Below are positions 32,889-41,219 of a stretch of 64,000 nt of DNA, piece after piece. The notes under the pieces are model-generated. The model ran no database searches. It saw only the letters and a list, made by a program, of their open reading frames with translations, and was not told the origin of the DNA. Location: assembly GCA_028687205.1 (NCBI GenBank), contig JAQUAP010000001.1:1-64000 (forward strand), given 5' to 3'. Made by a program: the position numbers and the translations under genes. The first letter of the stretch is position 1. The number at the start of each line of letters is the position of its first letter. Origin of the DNA: Candidatus Omnitrophota bacterium. GTDB lineage: Bacteria; Omnitrophota; Gorgyraeia; Gygaellales; Profunditerraquicolaceae.

Positions 32889-35048
32889 ATGTCTAGGAAA
32901 ATAGTCATATTCAGCACGAAGGGCGGAGTAGGCAAGACCTTGATTGCCACTAACCTCGCCTGTTCCCTGGCTAAAGAGCAGGGGCAAAAGGTCTGCCTGG
33001 TGGATTTAGACCTGCAGGCAGTCGGCGATATGGCCCGCATGTTAGACCTTAAGGTGGACAGGAGCATGGTTGAGCTCATCCAGAATTTTAAGAAACAAGC
33101 GTCGGAATTCAAGAAAAGCGATTTTTTAATCCATAGCTATATGGGCCTTGACCTTTTATGCGGAGTAATCCGGCCTCAACAGGCGCCGCACCTTAAGCCC
33201 GAAAATATTAAGGAGATATTTAGCCTGTTGGATAAAGATTACGATTATATGATTGTAGACGCCGGAAGGAGTTTTAGCGACCTGCTCCTGGCGACCTTAA
33301 ATCAGGCAAACCTGATCATCCTGGTGGTTACTCCCGATATACTTTCCATATACCAGGCGGAGTGGGCAATAGACACCCTGCAATCTTTGCAAATTCCTTT
33401 ATCCATGATTAAGGTAATTTTAAACCGCGCCGAGTCTATCTCCAGTATCAGCCTACAGGAGATAAAAGTTAACCTGCTTTGCGGTATCCTCAACCAGATA
33501 CCTTCGGAGGGCAGGGTTGTCGGCTTGGCCGTAAACCGCGGTATCCCGGTAGTCATCGACAGCCCGCGCTCGCGCTTTAGCCTGGCGATAAATAAACTGA
33601 GCGAGCAGTTAGTCAAGGATAAGGATTTATTTACGGAGAACCGGGAGATAGACCAGTTGCGCCTGCAACAGGTGGCCTTAGAGAAGCCGGCAAAATTATG
33701 GGAAGAGGAAGGGCTGACCGAGCCGGTAATCGAAGAGCTGACCGCCAAGGAAGAAATGGCGGACGATATCATCATCCTGAAAAGGAAGATCCATACCCGG
33801 CTGATCGATGAGTTGAATATTAAAAGGCTGGATTTAAAGGTTTTCAGCGACAGTAAAAAATCAAAGACCTTGCGCAGCAAGGCAGAGGTAATGGTAAGTA
33901 ATTTTTTGGTTGAAGAAGCCGGGACCTTTATTTCTTCCCCTGAAGTGCGCAAGAAACTGGTCAAGGAAATTTTAGATGAGGCCTTAGGCCTGGGGCCCTT
34001 GGATGACCTTTTAGCTACGCCCGATATCACCGATATTATGGTCAATAATAAAGATGAGATATACATTGAAAAAAAAGGCAAAATAGAGCTGACCAGCAAA
34101 AAATTTATCTCCAATGAGCAGGTCAAGACAATCATTGAAAGGATTATCGCGCCTATCGGTAAGAGGGTCGACGAATCTGTCCCGATGGTAGATGCGCGCC
34201 TTGCCGACGGCTCGCGCGTGAATGCCATTATCCCGCCTTTAGCCCTGACCGGTCCCTCGTTAACTATAAGGAAATTCAGGAAAGAGAAATTTAAAATCGA
34301 GGATCTGATCCAGCTAAAGGCCCTAAACCAGAATATGGCTGATTTTATCAGCGCCTGCGTTATCTGCAGAAAAAATATCATTGTCTCCGGCGGTACCGGA
34401 AGCGGTAAGACCACGGCCTTAAATGTCCTTTCCGGATTTATCCCGGAAAACGAACGGATTATTACCATTGAAGATGCGGCAGAATTAAAGCTCGACCAGC
34501 AGCACTGGATAAGGCTGGAATCCCGGTCGCCTAATATTGAAGGCAGGGGAGCGGTAACCATAAGGGACCTTTTCCGCAATACCTTGAGAATGCGCCCGGA
34601 CCGCATAATCATCGGCGAGTGCCGCGGTATTGAAGCATTAGATATGCTCCAGGCGATGAATACCGGCCATGATGGCTCAATGACCACTATCCACGCTAAT
34701 TCCACGCAGGATGTTTTAAGCCGCCTGGATTCGATGATTCTCATGGGAGGAGTAGAGCTGCCGATCAGGGCCATCCGCGAGATGATTGCCTCGGCAATAG
34801 ATTTAATTATCCACACTGCCAGGCTATCCGATGGCTCGCGTAAGATTGTCCAGGTAACAGAGGTAAGCGGGATGAAGGATGAGCTGCATATCAACCTGCA
34901 GGATATCTTTATTTTTAAACAAACCGGCATTGATGCCCAGGGTAGTGTACTGGGTGATTTCCAGGCTACCGGCCACATACCTTCCGCAATTGAAGAAATC
35001 AGGATAAAAGGCCTAAAGCTCTCCGATAGTATATTTAAAGCTCCCTAA
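32889..35048 (+). CDS. TadZ-TadA fusion: ParA/MinD-like localiser joined to the pilus secretion ATPase
   Basis: 719 residues. Residues 1-250 are a ParA/MinD-like CpaE/TadZ domain with the deviant Walker A STKGGVGKT, VDLDLQAVGD and a DYMIVDAG switch. After a charged linker, residues about 295-719 are a complete CpaF/TadA ATPase: VDESVPMVDARLADGSRVNAI, Walker A GGTGSGKTT (about 501), Walker B RIIIGECRG and the His box GHDGSMTTIHAN. In known Tad loci these are separate genes. The reading frame is continuous, with no start or ribosome site at the junction. The ATPase drives assembly of Flp pilins; TadZ places the machine at a cell pole. Confidence 0.92.
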   Translation: MSRKIVIFSTKGGVGKTLIATNLACSLAKEQGQKVCLVDLDLQAVGDMARMLDLKVDRSMVELIQNFKKQASEFKKSDFLIHSYMGLDLLCGVIRPQQAPHLKPENIKEIFSLLDKDYDYMIVDAGRSFSDLLLATLNQANLIILVVTPDILSIYQAEWAIDTLQSLQIPLSMIKVILNRAESISSISLQEIKVNLLCGILNQIPSEGRVVGLAVNRGIPVVIDSPRSRFSLAINKLSEQLVKDKDLFTENREIDQLRLQQVALEKPAKLWEEEGLTEPVIEELTAKEEMADDIIILKRKIHTRLIDELNIKRLDLKVFSDSKKSKTLRSKAEVMVSNFLVEEAGTFISSPEVRKKLVKEILDEALGLGPLDDLLATPDITDIMVNNKDEIYIEKKGKIELTSKKFISNEQVKTIIERIIAPIGKRVDESVPMVDARLADGSRVNAIIPPLALTGPSLTIRKFRKEKFKIEDLIQLKALNQNMADFISACVICRKNIIVSGGTGSGKTTALNVLSGFIPENERIITIEDAAELKLDQQHWIRLESRSPNIEGRGAVTIRDLFRNTLRMRPDRIIIGECRGIEALDMLQAMNTGHDGSMTTIHANSTQDVLSRLDSMILMGGVELPIRAIREMIASAIDLIIHTARLSDGSRKIVQVTEVSGMKDELHINLQDIFIFKQTGIDAQGSVLGDFQATGHIPSAIEEIRIKGLKLSDSIFKAP

Positions 35049-35051
35049 TCA

Positions 35052-35396
35052 ATGAAGATAATTAACCAGACGCGCAATACCATATTGGCGCAGGATACCT
35101 TTGTCGCGGATACTTTTTTGAAAAGAATAAAAGGCCTCCTGGGTAAAAAGGAATTTAGGCCTGGCCAGGCCATTATCTTAAACCCCTCTAACTCCATCCA
35201 TACCTGTTTTATGCGTTTCCCCATAGATATATTGTTTGTAGATAAAAATAACCGGGTTTTACAAGCAGTGGCTAATCTTAGGCCTTTCAGGTTCAGCCCA
35301 CTCTCTTTTAAGAGCCGCCTGATTATTGAATTACCTGCCGGCACAATCTGCTCTACTTCTACCAGCCAGGGCGACCAGCTTATTTTAGAAGCATAA
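35052..35396 (+). CDS. DUF192 family protein
   Basis: 114 residues with the DUF192 core: GLLGKKEFRPGQAIILNPSNSIHTCFMRFPIDILFVDKNNRVLQA and IIELPAGT. The role is unknown, though DUF192 genes recur in Tad and other pilus loci. No signal peptide is visible here. Three nt after the TadZ-TadA stop, so same operon. Confidence 0.88.
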   Translation: MKIINQTRNTILAQDTFVADTFLKRIKGLLGKKEFRPGQAIILNPSNSIHTCFMRFPIDILFVDKNNRVLQAVANLRPFRFSPLSFKSRLIIELPAGTICSTSTSQGDQLILEA

Positions 35397-35429
35397 TTTC
35401 TTACCAAATAATGTCCAATCTATAATATC

Positions 35430-35457
35430 TTGACAAATATTAGTTTTGAGTTATACT
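35430..35457 (+). promoter_or_regulatory. Predicted promoter for the HTH/coiled-coil gene
   Basis: TTGACA (35430-35435), 16-nt spacer, TATACT (35452-35457). AATGTCCA motifs flank it: AATGTCCAATC upstream (35410-35420) and TGTCCAAACTG downstream (35473-35483). Confidence 0.6.
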
Positions 35458-35491
35458 CTATGTGCGGAGAAATGTCCAAACTGGAGTAGCT

Positions 35492-37669
35492 ATGGGTGTA
35501 ATCTATAAATTAAAACCAGAAGTAAAAGATTTCATCTTGCGGCAAAAGAGCGACAACCCCCACCTAAGCTGCCGTAAACTAACCGCCTTAGTTTTAGATA
35601 ATTTTAAGATCGAGTTATCCAAATCCAGCATTAATATGATTATCAAAGAAGCCGGCCTAAGCGCGCCTATAGGCAGGACCCCTAAAAAGAAAAGGCATCA
35701 TATAGCTATGCCGCAATTGCCCGTATTGTTAGAAGATACGTCTGCCAAGGAAGCAGAAGCAGCTGCCAGGCAAGCTGAAAAAGAAAAATGGCAAAAATTA
35801 GCCGAAGAAGAAAGAAGGCGGCAGGAAGAAATTAAAGAAGCCGAAGCAGAAAAACGCGCCAAGGAAGAAGCGGAAAAACGCGCCAAGGAAGAAGCGGAAA
35901 AAGCGCGTAAGGCAGAACAAGAAAAAAAGCGGCTTGAAGAAGAAGCTAAAAAAGCCGAAGAGGCGCAGCTGGCTGAGGAGGCCAAGAAAAAAGCTGAAGA
36001 AGAACGTCTCGCCCGGGAAGCTAAGCAAAAAGCCGAGGAAGAGAAACTTAAGGTCGCAGCAGAGAAACGCGCTAAGGAAGAAGCAGAAAAAGAAACCCTG
36101 CGTAAGCAAGAAGAGGAGAAATTAGCTAAAGAGGCCGCGGAAAAAGCGCGGCTTGAGCAGGAAGAAGCAGAGCGAAAAGCTAAGGAAGCCGCGGAAAAAC
36201 TAAGGCTGGAAAAACTGGCGCAGGAAGAAAAAGCGCGTCAGGCCGAAGAGGCGCAGCTGGCTGAGGAGGCCAAGAAAAAAGCTGAAGAAGAGGCAGCTAA
36301 AAAAGCCGAGGAAGCAAAGAAAGCTGAAGAAGAGAAAGAGGCGTCTTTAGAGCCGGCAGGGGCAAAAGCCGCGGTTGCATTTGACGTCAGTACGTTCCCC
36401 CAGTTAGAAAATAGCGGGATTATCTTGCTTAAGGCAGCAGATTCTATTATCGGCGCAAGCTCACGCATTGCCGCGGCAGTTAAAAGCAGGTTATCCAGGA
36501 CAGAGGGTAATTTTAACGCGGTGATAGAAAACCTTATTTACCTGCCCTTACTCAAGGAAAAAATAGAAAAGCCTGTCTTGGATAAATTGTCCGCCTGTTT
36601 AAATGAAATAGAAAGTATCAAGGTGATGAACCTGGATATTTTGCGTATTATCACTTTAAGCCTGCAGGAGGTGCGCTGTATCAGGATCATCCTCTCCGAC
36701 GGAGAAAACCTCTACCTGGACGGGCAGATGTACTCGGTCTGGTCTAGCCCGCATATCCCCTATGATTTTGTCTCTCCCATCCATAATTTAAAAAAATATA
36801 TCAAAAAATATTTTACCGAAGGCCAGCCGCTGGTGCTTTTTAACGCCCCGGGTTATGATATGCCTTCGCCGGAATTTTTTAGTTTTCTTGGCGCCTTTGA
36901 AGCGCAAGCAAGCAGCATCAGTAACATGATTCTTTACGGCAATAAATTTAATGAACTGGAAGTCATCCCCATGTCCCCGGCTAAAAAACGCTTCTTTATC
37001 TTCGGGGTCTGGCCCTGGCAGTTTACCGAATGCCGTAAAGTTAAGAACATAGGGCAATTCCGGCGCCTGCGCCTGGAAGCCCAGAACAGCGATTTTTATA
37101 TCGCGGATATAGAGATGGCTTTGAGCCATCCGCGCCTGGGTAAACAGGTCAGCCTTAACGGGTGCGCGTTAAAGACAAGCCTGAATGAAAAAACGCGCCT
37201 GGTCATATTAAGTAACATTGCTCCCGGCGATAAAAGCTCCGAGCAATTAGCCCTCACCTACCTTAGCCATTGGCCCAACCTGGACGAGGCTTTTCAGGAC
37301 TATAGCCATAAAATTGAGCTCTTTACTTACGCTGCCAATTCCCAGCGTTTCTTCTCCGCCGAAAAATTAAACCCGCAACTCGACCATGTTTTAAGCGTTG
37401 AGGAATTATTAAAGAACTATTTATTAGCTTTAGATGCCTATGTGCGCTGGTATTTATTGCCAGCCGGATATACGGATAAGGAGCTTACGCTGGTAAGAGA
37501 GCGCTTTTATAACCTGGATATCCGGCTAACCAGGGATAATGAAACCTGTTTAGCCGGTTTTGTTGTTCCGCCGGGTTATTCTTTCGGCAAGGATTTAGGG
37601 TATCTTTGCCGCCGGCTCAACGAAAAAGAGGTTGCTTTCTCCGACGGGCTAAAATTATATTTTAAATAG
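35492..37669 (+). CDS. HTH + long coiled coil + transposase-like C-terminal region, unknown function
   Basis: About 725 residues from ATG 35492, chosen for its GGAG ribosome site; GTG 35462 would read through the promoter's start region. Residues 1-65 resemble transposase-type helix-turn-helix domains (FILRQKSDNPHLSCRKLTAL, SINMIIKEAGLS). Residues about 85-290 are an Ala/Glu/Lys/Arg repeat predicted to be coiled coil, like TolA or IF2 linkers. The C-terminal 420 residues include RLVILSNIAPGDKSSEQLA and YLSHWPNLDEAFQDY, which resemble the distal part of some DDE transposases (RW..E..F). Catalytic residues are not evident. It may be an exapted transposase; that origin is a guess. Confidence 0.6.
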   Translation: MGVIYKLKPEVKDFILRQKSDNPHLSCRKLTALVLDNFKIELSKSSINMIIKEAGLSAPIGRTPKKKRHHIAMPQLPVLLEDTSAKEAEAAARQAEKEKWQKLAEEERRRQEEIKEAEAEKRAKEEAEKRAKEEAEKARKAEQEKKRLEEEAKKAEEAQLAEEAKKKAEEERLAREAKQKAEEEKLKVAAEKRAKEEAEKETLRKQEEEKLAKEAAEKARLEQEEAERKAKEAAEKLRLEKLAQEEKARQAEEAQLAEEAKKKAEEEAAKKAEEAKKAEEEKEASLEPAGAKAAVAFDVSTFPQLENSGIILLKAADSIIGASSRIAAAVKSRLSRTEGNFNAVIENLIYLPLLKEKIEKPVLDKLSACLNEIESIKVMNLDILRIITLSLQEVRCIRIILSDGENLYLDGQMYSVWSSPHIPYDFVSPIHNLKKYIKKYFTEGQPLVLFNAPGYDMPSPEFFSFLGAFEAQASSISNMILYGNKFNELEVIPMSPAKKRFFIFGVWPWQFTECRKVKNIGQFRRLRLEAQNSDFYIADIEMALSHPRLGKQVSLNGCALKTSLNEKTRLVILSNIAPGDKSSEQLALTYLSHWPNLDEAFQDYSHKIELFTYAANSQRFFSAEKLNPQLDHVLSVEELLKNYLLALDAYVRWYLLPAGYTDKELTLVRERFYNLDIRLTRDNETCLAGFVVPPGYSFGKDLGYLCRRLNEKEVAFSDGLKLYFK

Positions 37670-37711
37670 GGGGGATAAAGAAAACGCTTTCTGCGCGGGC
37701 CTTGAATAAGA

Positions 37712-37740
37712 TTGACGCTTACCTATAAAGATGTTATATT
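37712..37740 (+). promoter_or_regulatory. Predicted promoter of the pilin array
   Basis: TTGACG (37712-37717), 17-nt spacer, TATATT (37735-37740). Transcription would begin near 37747, giving a leader of about 155 nt before the first pilin. Confidence 0.55.
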
Positions 37741-37746
37741 TAAATG

Positions 37747-37892
37747 GAAAAATAGAATACAGGTTGAGGGGCGGCAAGGCGGAGGTAAATCCTGGTATGG
37801 AGGTATCGGGACGGGAATGTGCCACGGGCCAAAGCGAAAAAAGCTGTCCTGTAAGGTTACCGAAGGCCCCTGGTTTTCGGTTTTTTATTTTT
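37747..37892 (+). ncRNA. Structured leader RNA upstream of the pilin array, riboswitch-like, class not identified
   Basis: A GC-rich leader between promoter and terminator. A closing stem could pair AGGGGC (37767-37772) with GCCCCT (37866-37871). Inside are a GGA/TCC hairpin (37781-37792), a TATGG segment (37796-37800) opposite CCTGTAAG, and GGGCC (37826-37830) able to pair with GGCCC (37865-37869). The ending GGTTACCG recalls c-di-GMP-I aptamers and TATGG/CCTGTAAG recalls a tetraloop receptor, but the conserved ACGCAAAGCC core is missing. So it is either a diverged GEMM element or another structured RNA. Confidence 0.4.
37859..37891 (+). terminator. Intrinsic terminator just before the first pilin gene
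   Basis: Stem ACCGAA (37859-37864) with TTCGGT (37876-37881), an 11-nt loop, then TTTTTTATTTTT. It is placed between promoter and first pilin, so it should act as a conditional (attenuator) terminator. Its 5' stem lies in the structured leader. Confidence 0.6.
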
Positions 37893-37903
37893 AGGAGTTA
37901 ATG

Positions 37904-38083
37904 ATGTGTGACGCAAAACCTAAAGGCCAGGCATCCTTAGAATATTTTATCATATTCGCTATTATAGCTGTTTTGACGATCCTATCTTTCAGTACTTTTT
38001 TGCCTAAGGTCAAAGAGGCGATCCAGGGCTCAAGCGCAAAGACCGGCTTTTTTCAGAAGGCAGCGACGGCCATAACGCAGTGA
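37904..38083 (+). CDS. Flp-type pilin 1
   Basis: 59 residues: short basic leader ending in KGQ, then ASLEYFIIFAIIAVLTILSF, the class III pilin signature with Glu at +4/+5 of the hydrophobic helix, and a polar tail. Start ATG 37904 is spaced 6 nt from AGGAG; ATG 37901 is possible. The first of a tandem array of Flp/TadE-like genes behind the leader RNA and attenuator. Confidence 0.85.
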   Translation: MCDAKPKGQASLEYFIIFAIIAVLTILSFSTFLPKVKEAIQGSSAKTGFFQKAATAITQ

Positions 38084-38087
38084 GGGA

Positions 38088-38267
38088 ATGATGGAAAAAA
38101 TTAAATATATACCGGCCAAAAATGGCGGACAAAGCATTTTAGAGTACGCGTTGATTATTTCTGTGGTTGTGGCGGCGCTGGCGGCGATGAGTATCTATGT
38201 GCAGCGCTCAGCCCAGGCAAACCTGAAAGTTATTGAAGACCAGATCAATGCCCAACCGAACAATTAG
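38088..38267 (+). CDS. Flp-type pilin 2
   Basis: 59 residues (MMEKIKYIPAKNGGQSILEY...). The GGQ-SILEYALIISVVVAALAAM segment is a typical Flp cleavage site and hydrophobic helix, followed by a 25-residue polar tail. GAGGGA lies before the tandem ATGs at 38088/38091. It starts 4 nt after pilin 1. Confidence 0.85.
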   Translation: MMEKIKYIPAKNGGQSILEYALIISVVVAALAAMSIYVQRSAQANLKVIEDQINAQPNN

Positions 38268-38277
38268 GAGGAGAAAG

Positions 38278-38460
38278 ATGTTAAAAAGAAAGAGGGCTCA
38301 GAGCACGCTGGAGTACATCGCGGTATTCGCGGCGATCGTCGGCGCGATCATTATCTTCGCTTACCTGAAACTCAAGCCCGCGGTAGAGAACGTGATGGAT
38401 TCTTCGGCGACAAAAATAACCACGGCAACCAGCGATTTCACTGCGCAGTCGACCAAGTAG
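38278..38460 (+). CDS. Flp-type pilin 3
   Basis: 60 residues, MLKRKRAQSTLEYIAVFAAIVGAIIIFAYLK and a Thr/Ser-rich end. ATG 38278 is selected because GGAGGAGAAAG precedes it; the longer form from 38233 would read the end of pilin 2 in another frame. Class III pilin signature AQ-STLEY. Confidence 0.88.
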   Translation: MLKRKRAQSTLEYIAVFAAIVGAIIIFAYLKLKPAVENVMDSSATKITTATSDFTAQSTK

Positions 38461-38482
38461 CGTCTTTTTAAGGAGGTGGAAG

Positions 38483-38863
38483 ATGTTGCGGATATTTAAG
38501 AACAGGAGAGCGCAGAGCACTATGGAATACGCGCTTTTGATCGCGGTAGTCATCGGTGTATTCAGCGCTATGCAGATCTATATGCGCAGGTCCATGCAGG
38601 CCAAGGTCAAATCCGGTGCAGATAATATGTCTACGGTGGTATTGCAGGGCACAGAGGCAGGGGACAAGACCCAGGCCCTTTTCGGGACGGAGAAGCAGTA
38701 TGAGCCTTACTATATCCGGGAAGGCCAGTATCAGTTCAGCACCGAATCCACCGAAGGCAGGGAAGCAGGCGTGGTTACTGAAGCCGGCGGAAAGAAAGAA
38801 GTCACCGGAGCGACAGTCAGCCGTACCGGCACCCAGCAGATCACCGGCGCTAAAGAGGAATAA
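38483..38863 (+). CDS. Flp-like pilin 4 with extended C-terminal tail
   Basis: 126 residues. N-terminus RRAQSTMEYALLIAVVIGVFSAM as in Flp pilins, then an extra 75-residue polar, Thr/Glu/Gly-rich tail (EQKYEPYY-like KQYEPYYIREGQYQF, later TGTQQITGAK). The long tail resembles pseudopilins or minor pilins more than major Flp. AAGGAGGTGG precedes the ATG. Confidence 0.85.
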   Translation: MLRIFKNRRAQSTMEYALLIAVVIGVFSAMQIYMRRSMQAKVKSGADNMSTVVLQGTEAGDKTQALFGTEKQYEPYYIREGQYQFSTESTEGREAGVVTEAGGKKEVTGATVSRTGTQQITGAKEE

Positions 38864-38890
38864 AACCTAAAGAAGCAGGAGGGGTGGATA

Positions 38891-39214
38891 ATGTTGAGAA
38901 ATAAAAAAGGCCAGAACACCTTAGAGTATGCCTTGATTATCGCGGCAGTAATCGGTGCCTTAATAGCGATCAATGCCTATATGAAAAAAGGCGTGCAGGG
39001 GAAATTAAAGGAATCTACGGATCAGATCGGCAAGCAGTTTGATGCCGCGGGAAGCCATACCTCTGCCTGGAAAACAGAGGCGTCCGGCACTACCGTGACT
39101 ACGGAAAGCCGCGATACGTCGACGGGTGCGACGACCAGCAAGGTAGAGCAGGGCGAAAAGGTCACCAGGTCCGAAACTGAAGAATGGGGCACTGCGCCAG
39201 AGCAGCGGTATTAA
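38891..39214 (+). CDS. Flp-like pilin 5 with extended C-terminal tail
   Basis: 107 residues: RNKKGQNTLEYALIIAAVIGALIAINAYMKKGVQGK, then a tail with many Thr/Ser (TTVTTESRDTSTGATTSK). GGAGGGG precedes the ATG. Same layout as pilin 4, so probably duplicates that diverged in the tail. The stop directly abuts the next ATG. Confidence 0.85.
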   Translation: MLRNKKGQNTLEYALIIAAVIGALIAINAYMKKGVQGKLKESTDQIGKQFDAAGSHTSAWKTEASGTTVTTESRDTSTGATTSKVEQGEKVTRSETEEWGTAPEQRY

Positions 39215-39562
39215 ATGCGCGTATTTGCATTAAGAGGGCAGAGTTTAACTGAGCTGGCCATATTATTGGTTGCGGTAGTGGGCATAATTTTGACCATGCG
39301 TATTTATCTGCAGCGCGCTATGCAGGCAAAATACAAGGCCGGGCCGGATTACTTGGTTTCTGAGATCAAGAACGCCGCTGCCGAAAAAGGGGCAGCCGGT
39401 GTCAGCGGCATAAAGCAGCAGTATGATCCCTACTATCGGGAGTCGAGCGTTGCTGAAACAAGGAGCGGAAGTTCCAGCGTAGGTTTTCCTGAGACGTCAA
39501 TTGAGCAAACCTCTACCCGCAGCGGCTGGGAAAAGACAAGGCCCGCTCAAGAGGCGGATTAG
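39215..39562 (+). CDS. Flp-like pilin 6 with extended C-terminal tail
   Basis: 115 residues: LRGQSLTELAILLVAVVGIILTMRIYLQRAMQAKYKAG, then a tail carrying KQQYDPYYRESS, close to the KQYEPYYIRE motif of pilin 4. ATG begins immediately after the previous stop (TAAATG), so translation is coupled. Glu in the helix is present (SLTELA). Confidence 0.85.
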   Translation: MRVFALRGQSLTELAILLVAVVGIILTMRIYLQRAMQAKYKAGPDYLVSEIKNAAAEKGAAGVSGIKQQYDPYYRESSVAETRSGSSSVGFPETSIEQTSTRSGWEKTRPAQEAD

Positions 39563-39564
39563 AG

Positions 39565-39882
39565 ATGAAGAGCAAAGCGCAAAGCATTATGGAATACGTA
39601 ATAGTTTTAGGTTTAATCGCCCTGGCTTTAGCGGCGATGTCTTTATATTTTCGCAGGGGGATACAATCAGTAGTGAAGATTGCGGCAGATGAGATGGGCG
39701 ACCAGAAAGATGCCGAAGATATTAATCCCATTACCGGGACCAAGACCTCTTCGGCAATCAGGCGCCAGGCGCAGAGCACGCAGAAGTTAAGGGCATACGA
39801 GGGCGCCGCCCGGTCAAGCGAAGTCAGCTCAACCACGCTGACTACCGGGACAACGGCTTCGGTCTCAACACAGGAGAAATAA
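39565..39882 (+). CDS. Flp-like pilin 7 with extended C-terminal tail
   Basis: 105 residues: MKSKAQSIMEYVIVLGLIALALAAMSLYFRRGIQSVVKIAADEMGDQ, then a Thr/Ser/Gln-rich tail. AQ-SIMEY processing signature. Three nt after pilin 6; GATTAGAG serves as a weak ribosome site. Confidence 0.85.
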   Translation: MKSKAQSIMEYVIVLGLIALALAAMSLYFRRGIQSVVKIAADEMGDQKDAEDINPITGTKTSSAIRRQAQSTQKLRAYEGAARSSEVSSTTLTTGTTASVSTQEK

Positions 39883-39883
39883 G

Positions 39884-40195
39884 ATGAGAAGGGCGCAAAG
39901 CAGCCTGGAATTTGCCATTGTTATTTTTGCCATTATCGCGGCATTATTGGCTATGCAGGTTTATATCAGGCGCGGGCTCCAGGGAAAGATGCGCTCCAGT
40001 GCGGATGAGTTAAGCCTGCAGCAATATGATCCAGGAAAGATGTCTTCGGATATTACCACTACGCAGCAGAGCGATATAACTACTACCAGCGTAACTACCG
40101 AAGACGACGAGTGCTATACTACAACCACCGCTAACACTATTAATTTCCAGACCGAGAGCCGTTCAGGCACCGAAAGTATTGCGTCGGAGAAATAA
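39884..40195 (+). CDS. Flp-like pilin 8 with extended C-terminal tail
   Basis: 103 residues: MRRAQSSLEFAIVIFAIIAALLAMQVYIRRGLQGKMRSSADEL, then a run rich in Thr (SDITTTQQSDITTTSVTT). The processing site is AQ-SSLEF. One base separates it from pilin 7. Confidence 0.85.
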   Translation: MRRAQSSLEFAIVIFAIIAALLAMQVYIRRGLQGKMRSSADELSLQQYDPGKMSSDITTTQQSDITTTSVTTEDDECYTTTTANTINFQTESRSGTESIASEK

Positions 40196-40196
40196 G

Positions 40197-41219
40197 ATGC
40201 GTAGGGCACAGGCATTATTGGAAGTAGCGATTTTTGGGGCGATCATCGTGATGCTCTTGGGCGTCCTCATAAGCTACGGCATCAGGTATAATTCCCAACA
40301 GAAGCTGATGCAGCAGTCCTTCAGGAAGTCTTTAGCCGGTGCAGTAAGCGAACCGGGCAAGGCCATATCCAATGTATTATTGGGGGATACGCATATTCCC
40401 AATCCCGCGGATACCTTCGGCATAGGCTCGGTCACTCCTTTTACCGGCTCTGCCGGTTCCATTATCCGCGACTACCGTTTGAACGAGACCCCTGACCAGG
40501 ATAGCGAGTTGCCCAGGATAAAAATGAGTATCAATGGTAAAGAATTTACTTATAGGGTTGCCGGGTTCAGAGATGAATACAATGTCCCTGAAAGCAGCCT
40601 AGATAGGTACGACCAGATATACGGTTCGGGAAATGTCTGGAGCATCGGCGAAGGAGAATGTCTGGAGGAAGAGGAGACAACCGACCCGAATACCGGCCAG
40701 CCGGTTACGACCTGTAACCAGCCGTCAAAAAATATCCGCATTATCGATTCCTGCGCCGGGGAGGTCTTTGATTACGGCACTGCGGTAAAACAGTGCCGTA
40801 TGATCGTGGACTCGGCTGCCTGCGTCAAAGAATGCAGCCGGGCCAACGACTCCACGGATTGTAACAGCGTCTGCAGCCACTCTATGAATATCCCCTGGTA
40901 TTGCGCCAATTATACGGAAACGGATACCGTAAATCATGCCTACAATTTTCCTGTTTTAAACCAGCTTTTTAGCGCAACGAGCTTAAAGGCGCTTGGCTTA
41001 CAACAGAATTACCAGCAGCGCATAACCGCCGACAGTTCCTTAAGGAGAACAGAAGATACTTCGGGCATTGCGACGACGGATAATGTTAACTGGGAGACTG
41101 AAATTACCAGGAAGATTATTACTCAACCTTACGGCTCAACCAGCGGTGCTACGACTACCGAGGAGGTTACCAGTGCAGTTTCGCAGAATAAAGTGGAGTC
41201 CCGGAAGACCGGCTGGTAA
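40197..41219 (+). CDS. Large pilin-like minor subunit with cysteine-rich domain
   Basis: About 340 residues. Short leader MRRAQ then ALLEVAIFGAIIVMLLGVLISYG, a class III-type N-terminal helix. The large body carries eight or more cysteines (CLEEEETT, VTTCNQ, DSCAGEV, KQCRMI, AACVKECSRANDSTDCNSVCS, WYCANY), so disulfide-stabilised. Size and N-terminus suggest a tip or minor pilin, or a TadE/F-like pseudopilin. ATG 40197 is chosen for its AATAAG spacing after the previous stop; the longer start at 40179 overlaps pilin 8 without purpose. Confidence 0.75.
   Translation: MRRAQALLEVAIFGAIIVMLLGVLISYGIRYNSQQKLMQQSFRKSLAGAVSEPGKAISNVLLGDTHIPNPADTFGIGSVTPFTGSAGSIIRDYRLNETPDQDSELPRIKMSINGKEFTYRVAGFRDEYNVPESSLDRYDQIYGSGNVWSIGEGECLEEEETTDPNTGQPVTTCNQPSKNIRIIDSCAGEVFDYGTAVKQCRMIVDSAACVKECSRANDSTDCNSVCSHSMNIPWYCANYTETDTVNHAYNFPVLNQLFSATSLKALGLQQNYQQRITADSSLRRTEDTSGIATTDNVNWETEITRKIITQPYGSTSGATTTEEVTSAVSQNKVESRKTGW

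Noticed and set aside
33302..34978. A 558-codon minus-strand open frame opposite tadZ-tadA
   Set aside because: Composition is Ser/Ile-biased antisense translation; the plus strand encodes both well-known ATPases with all motifs.
37747..37892. Assigning the pilin leader as c-di-GMP-I riboswitch
   Set aside because: The conserved ACGCAAAGCC core is not present and the P2 region does not fit, so I left the class open.
37712..37894. 60-codon open frame before the first pilin
   Set aside because: It starts in the -35 box of the predicted promoter and runs through the leader hairpins; its protein has no pilin or other features.
41068..41172. Upstream extension of the TadE-like gene
   Set aside because: Antiphase Arg/Leu-rich sequence; GTG 41173 has a perfect AGGAGG and fits the pilin signature.
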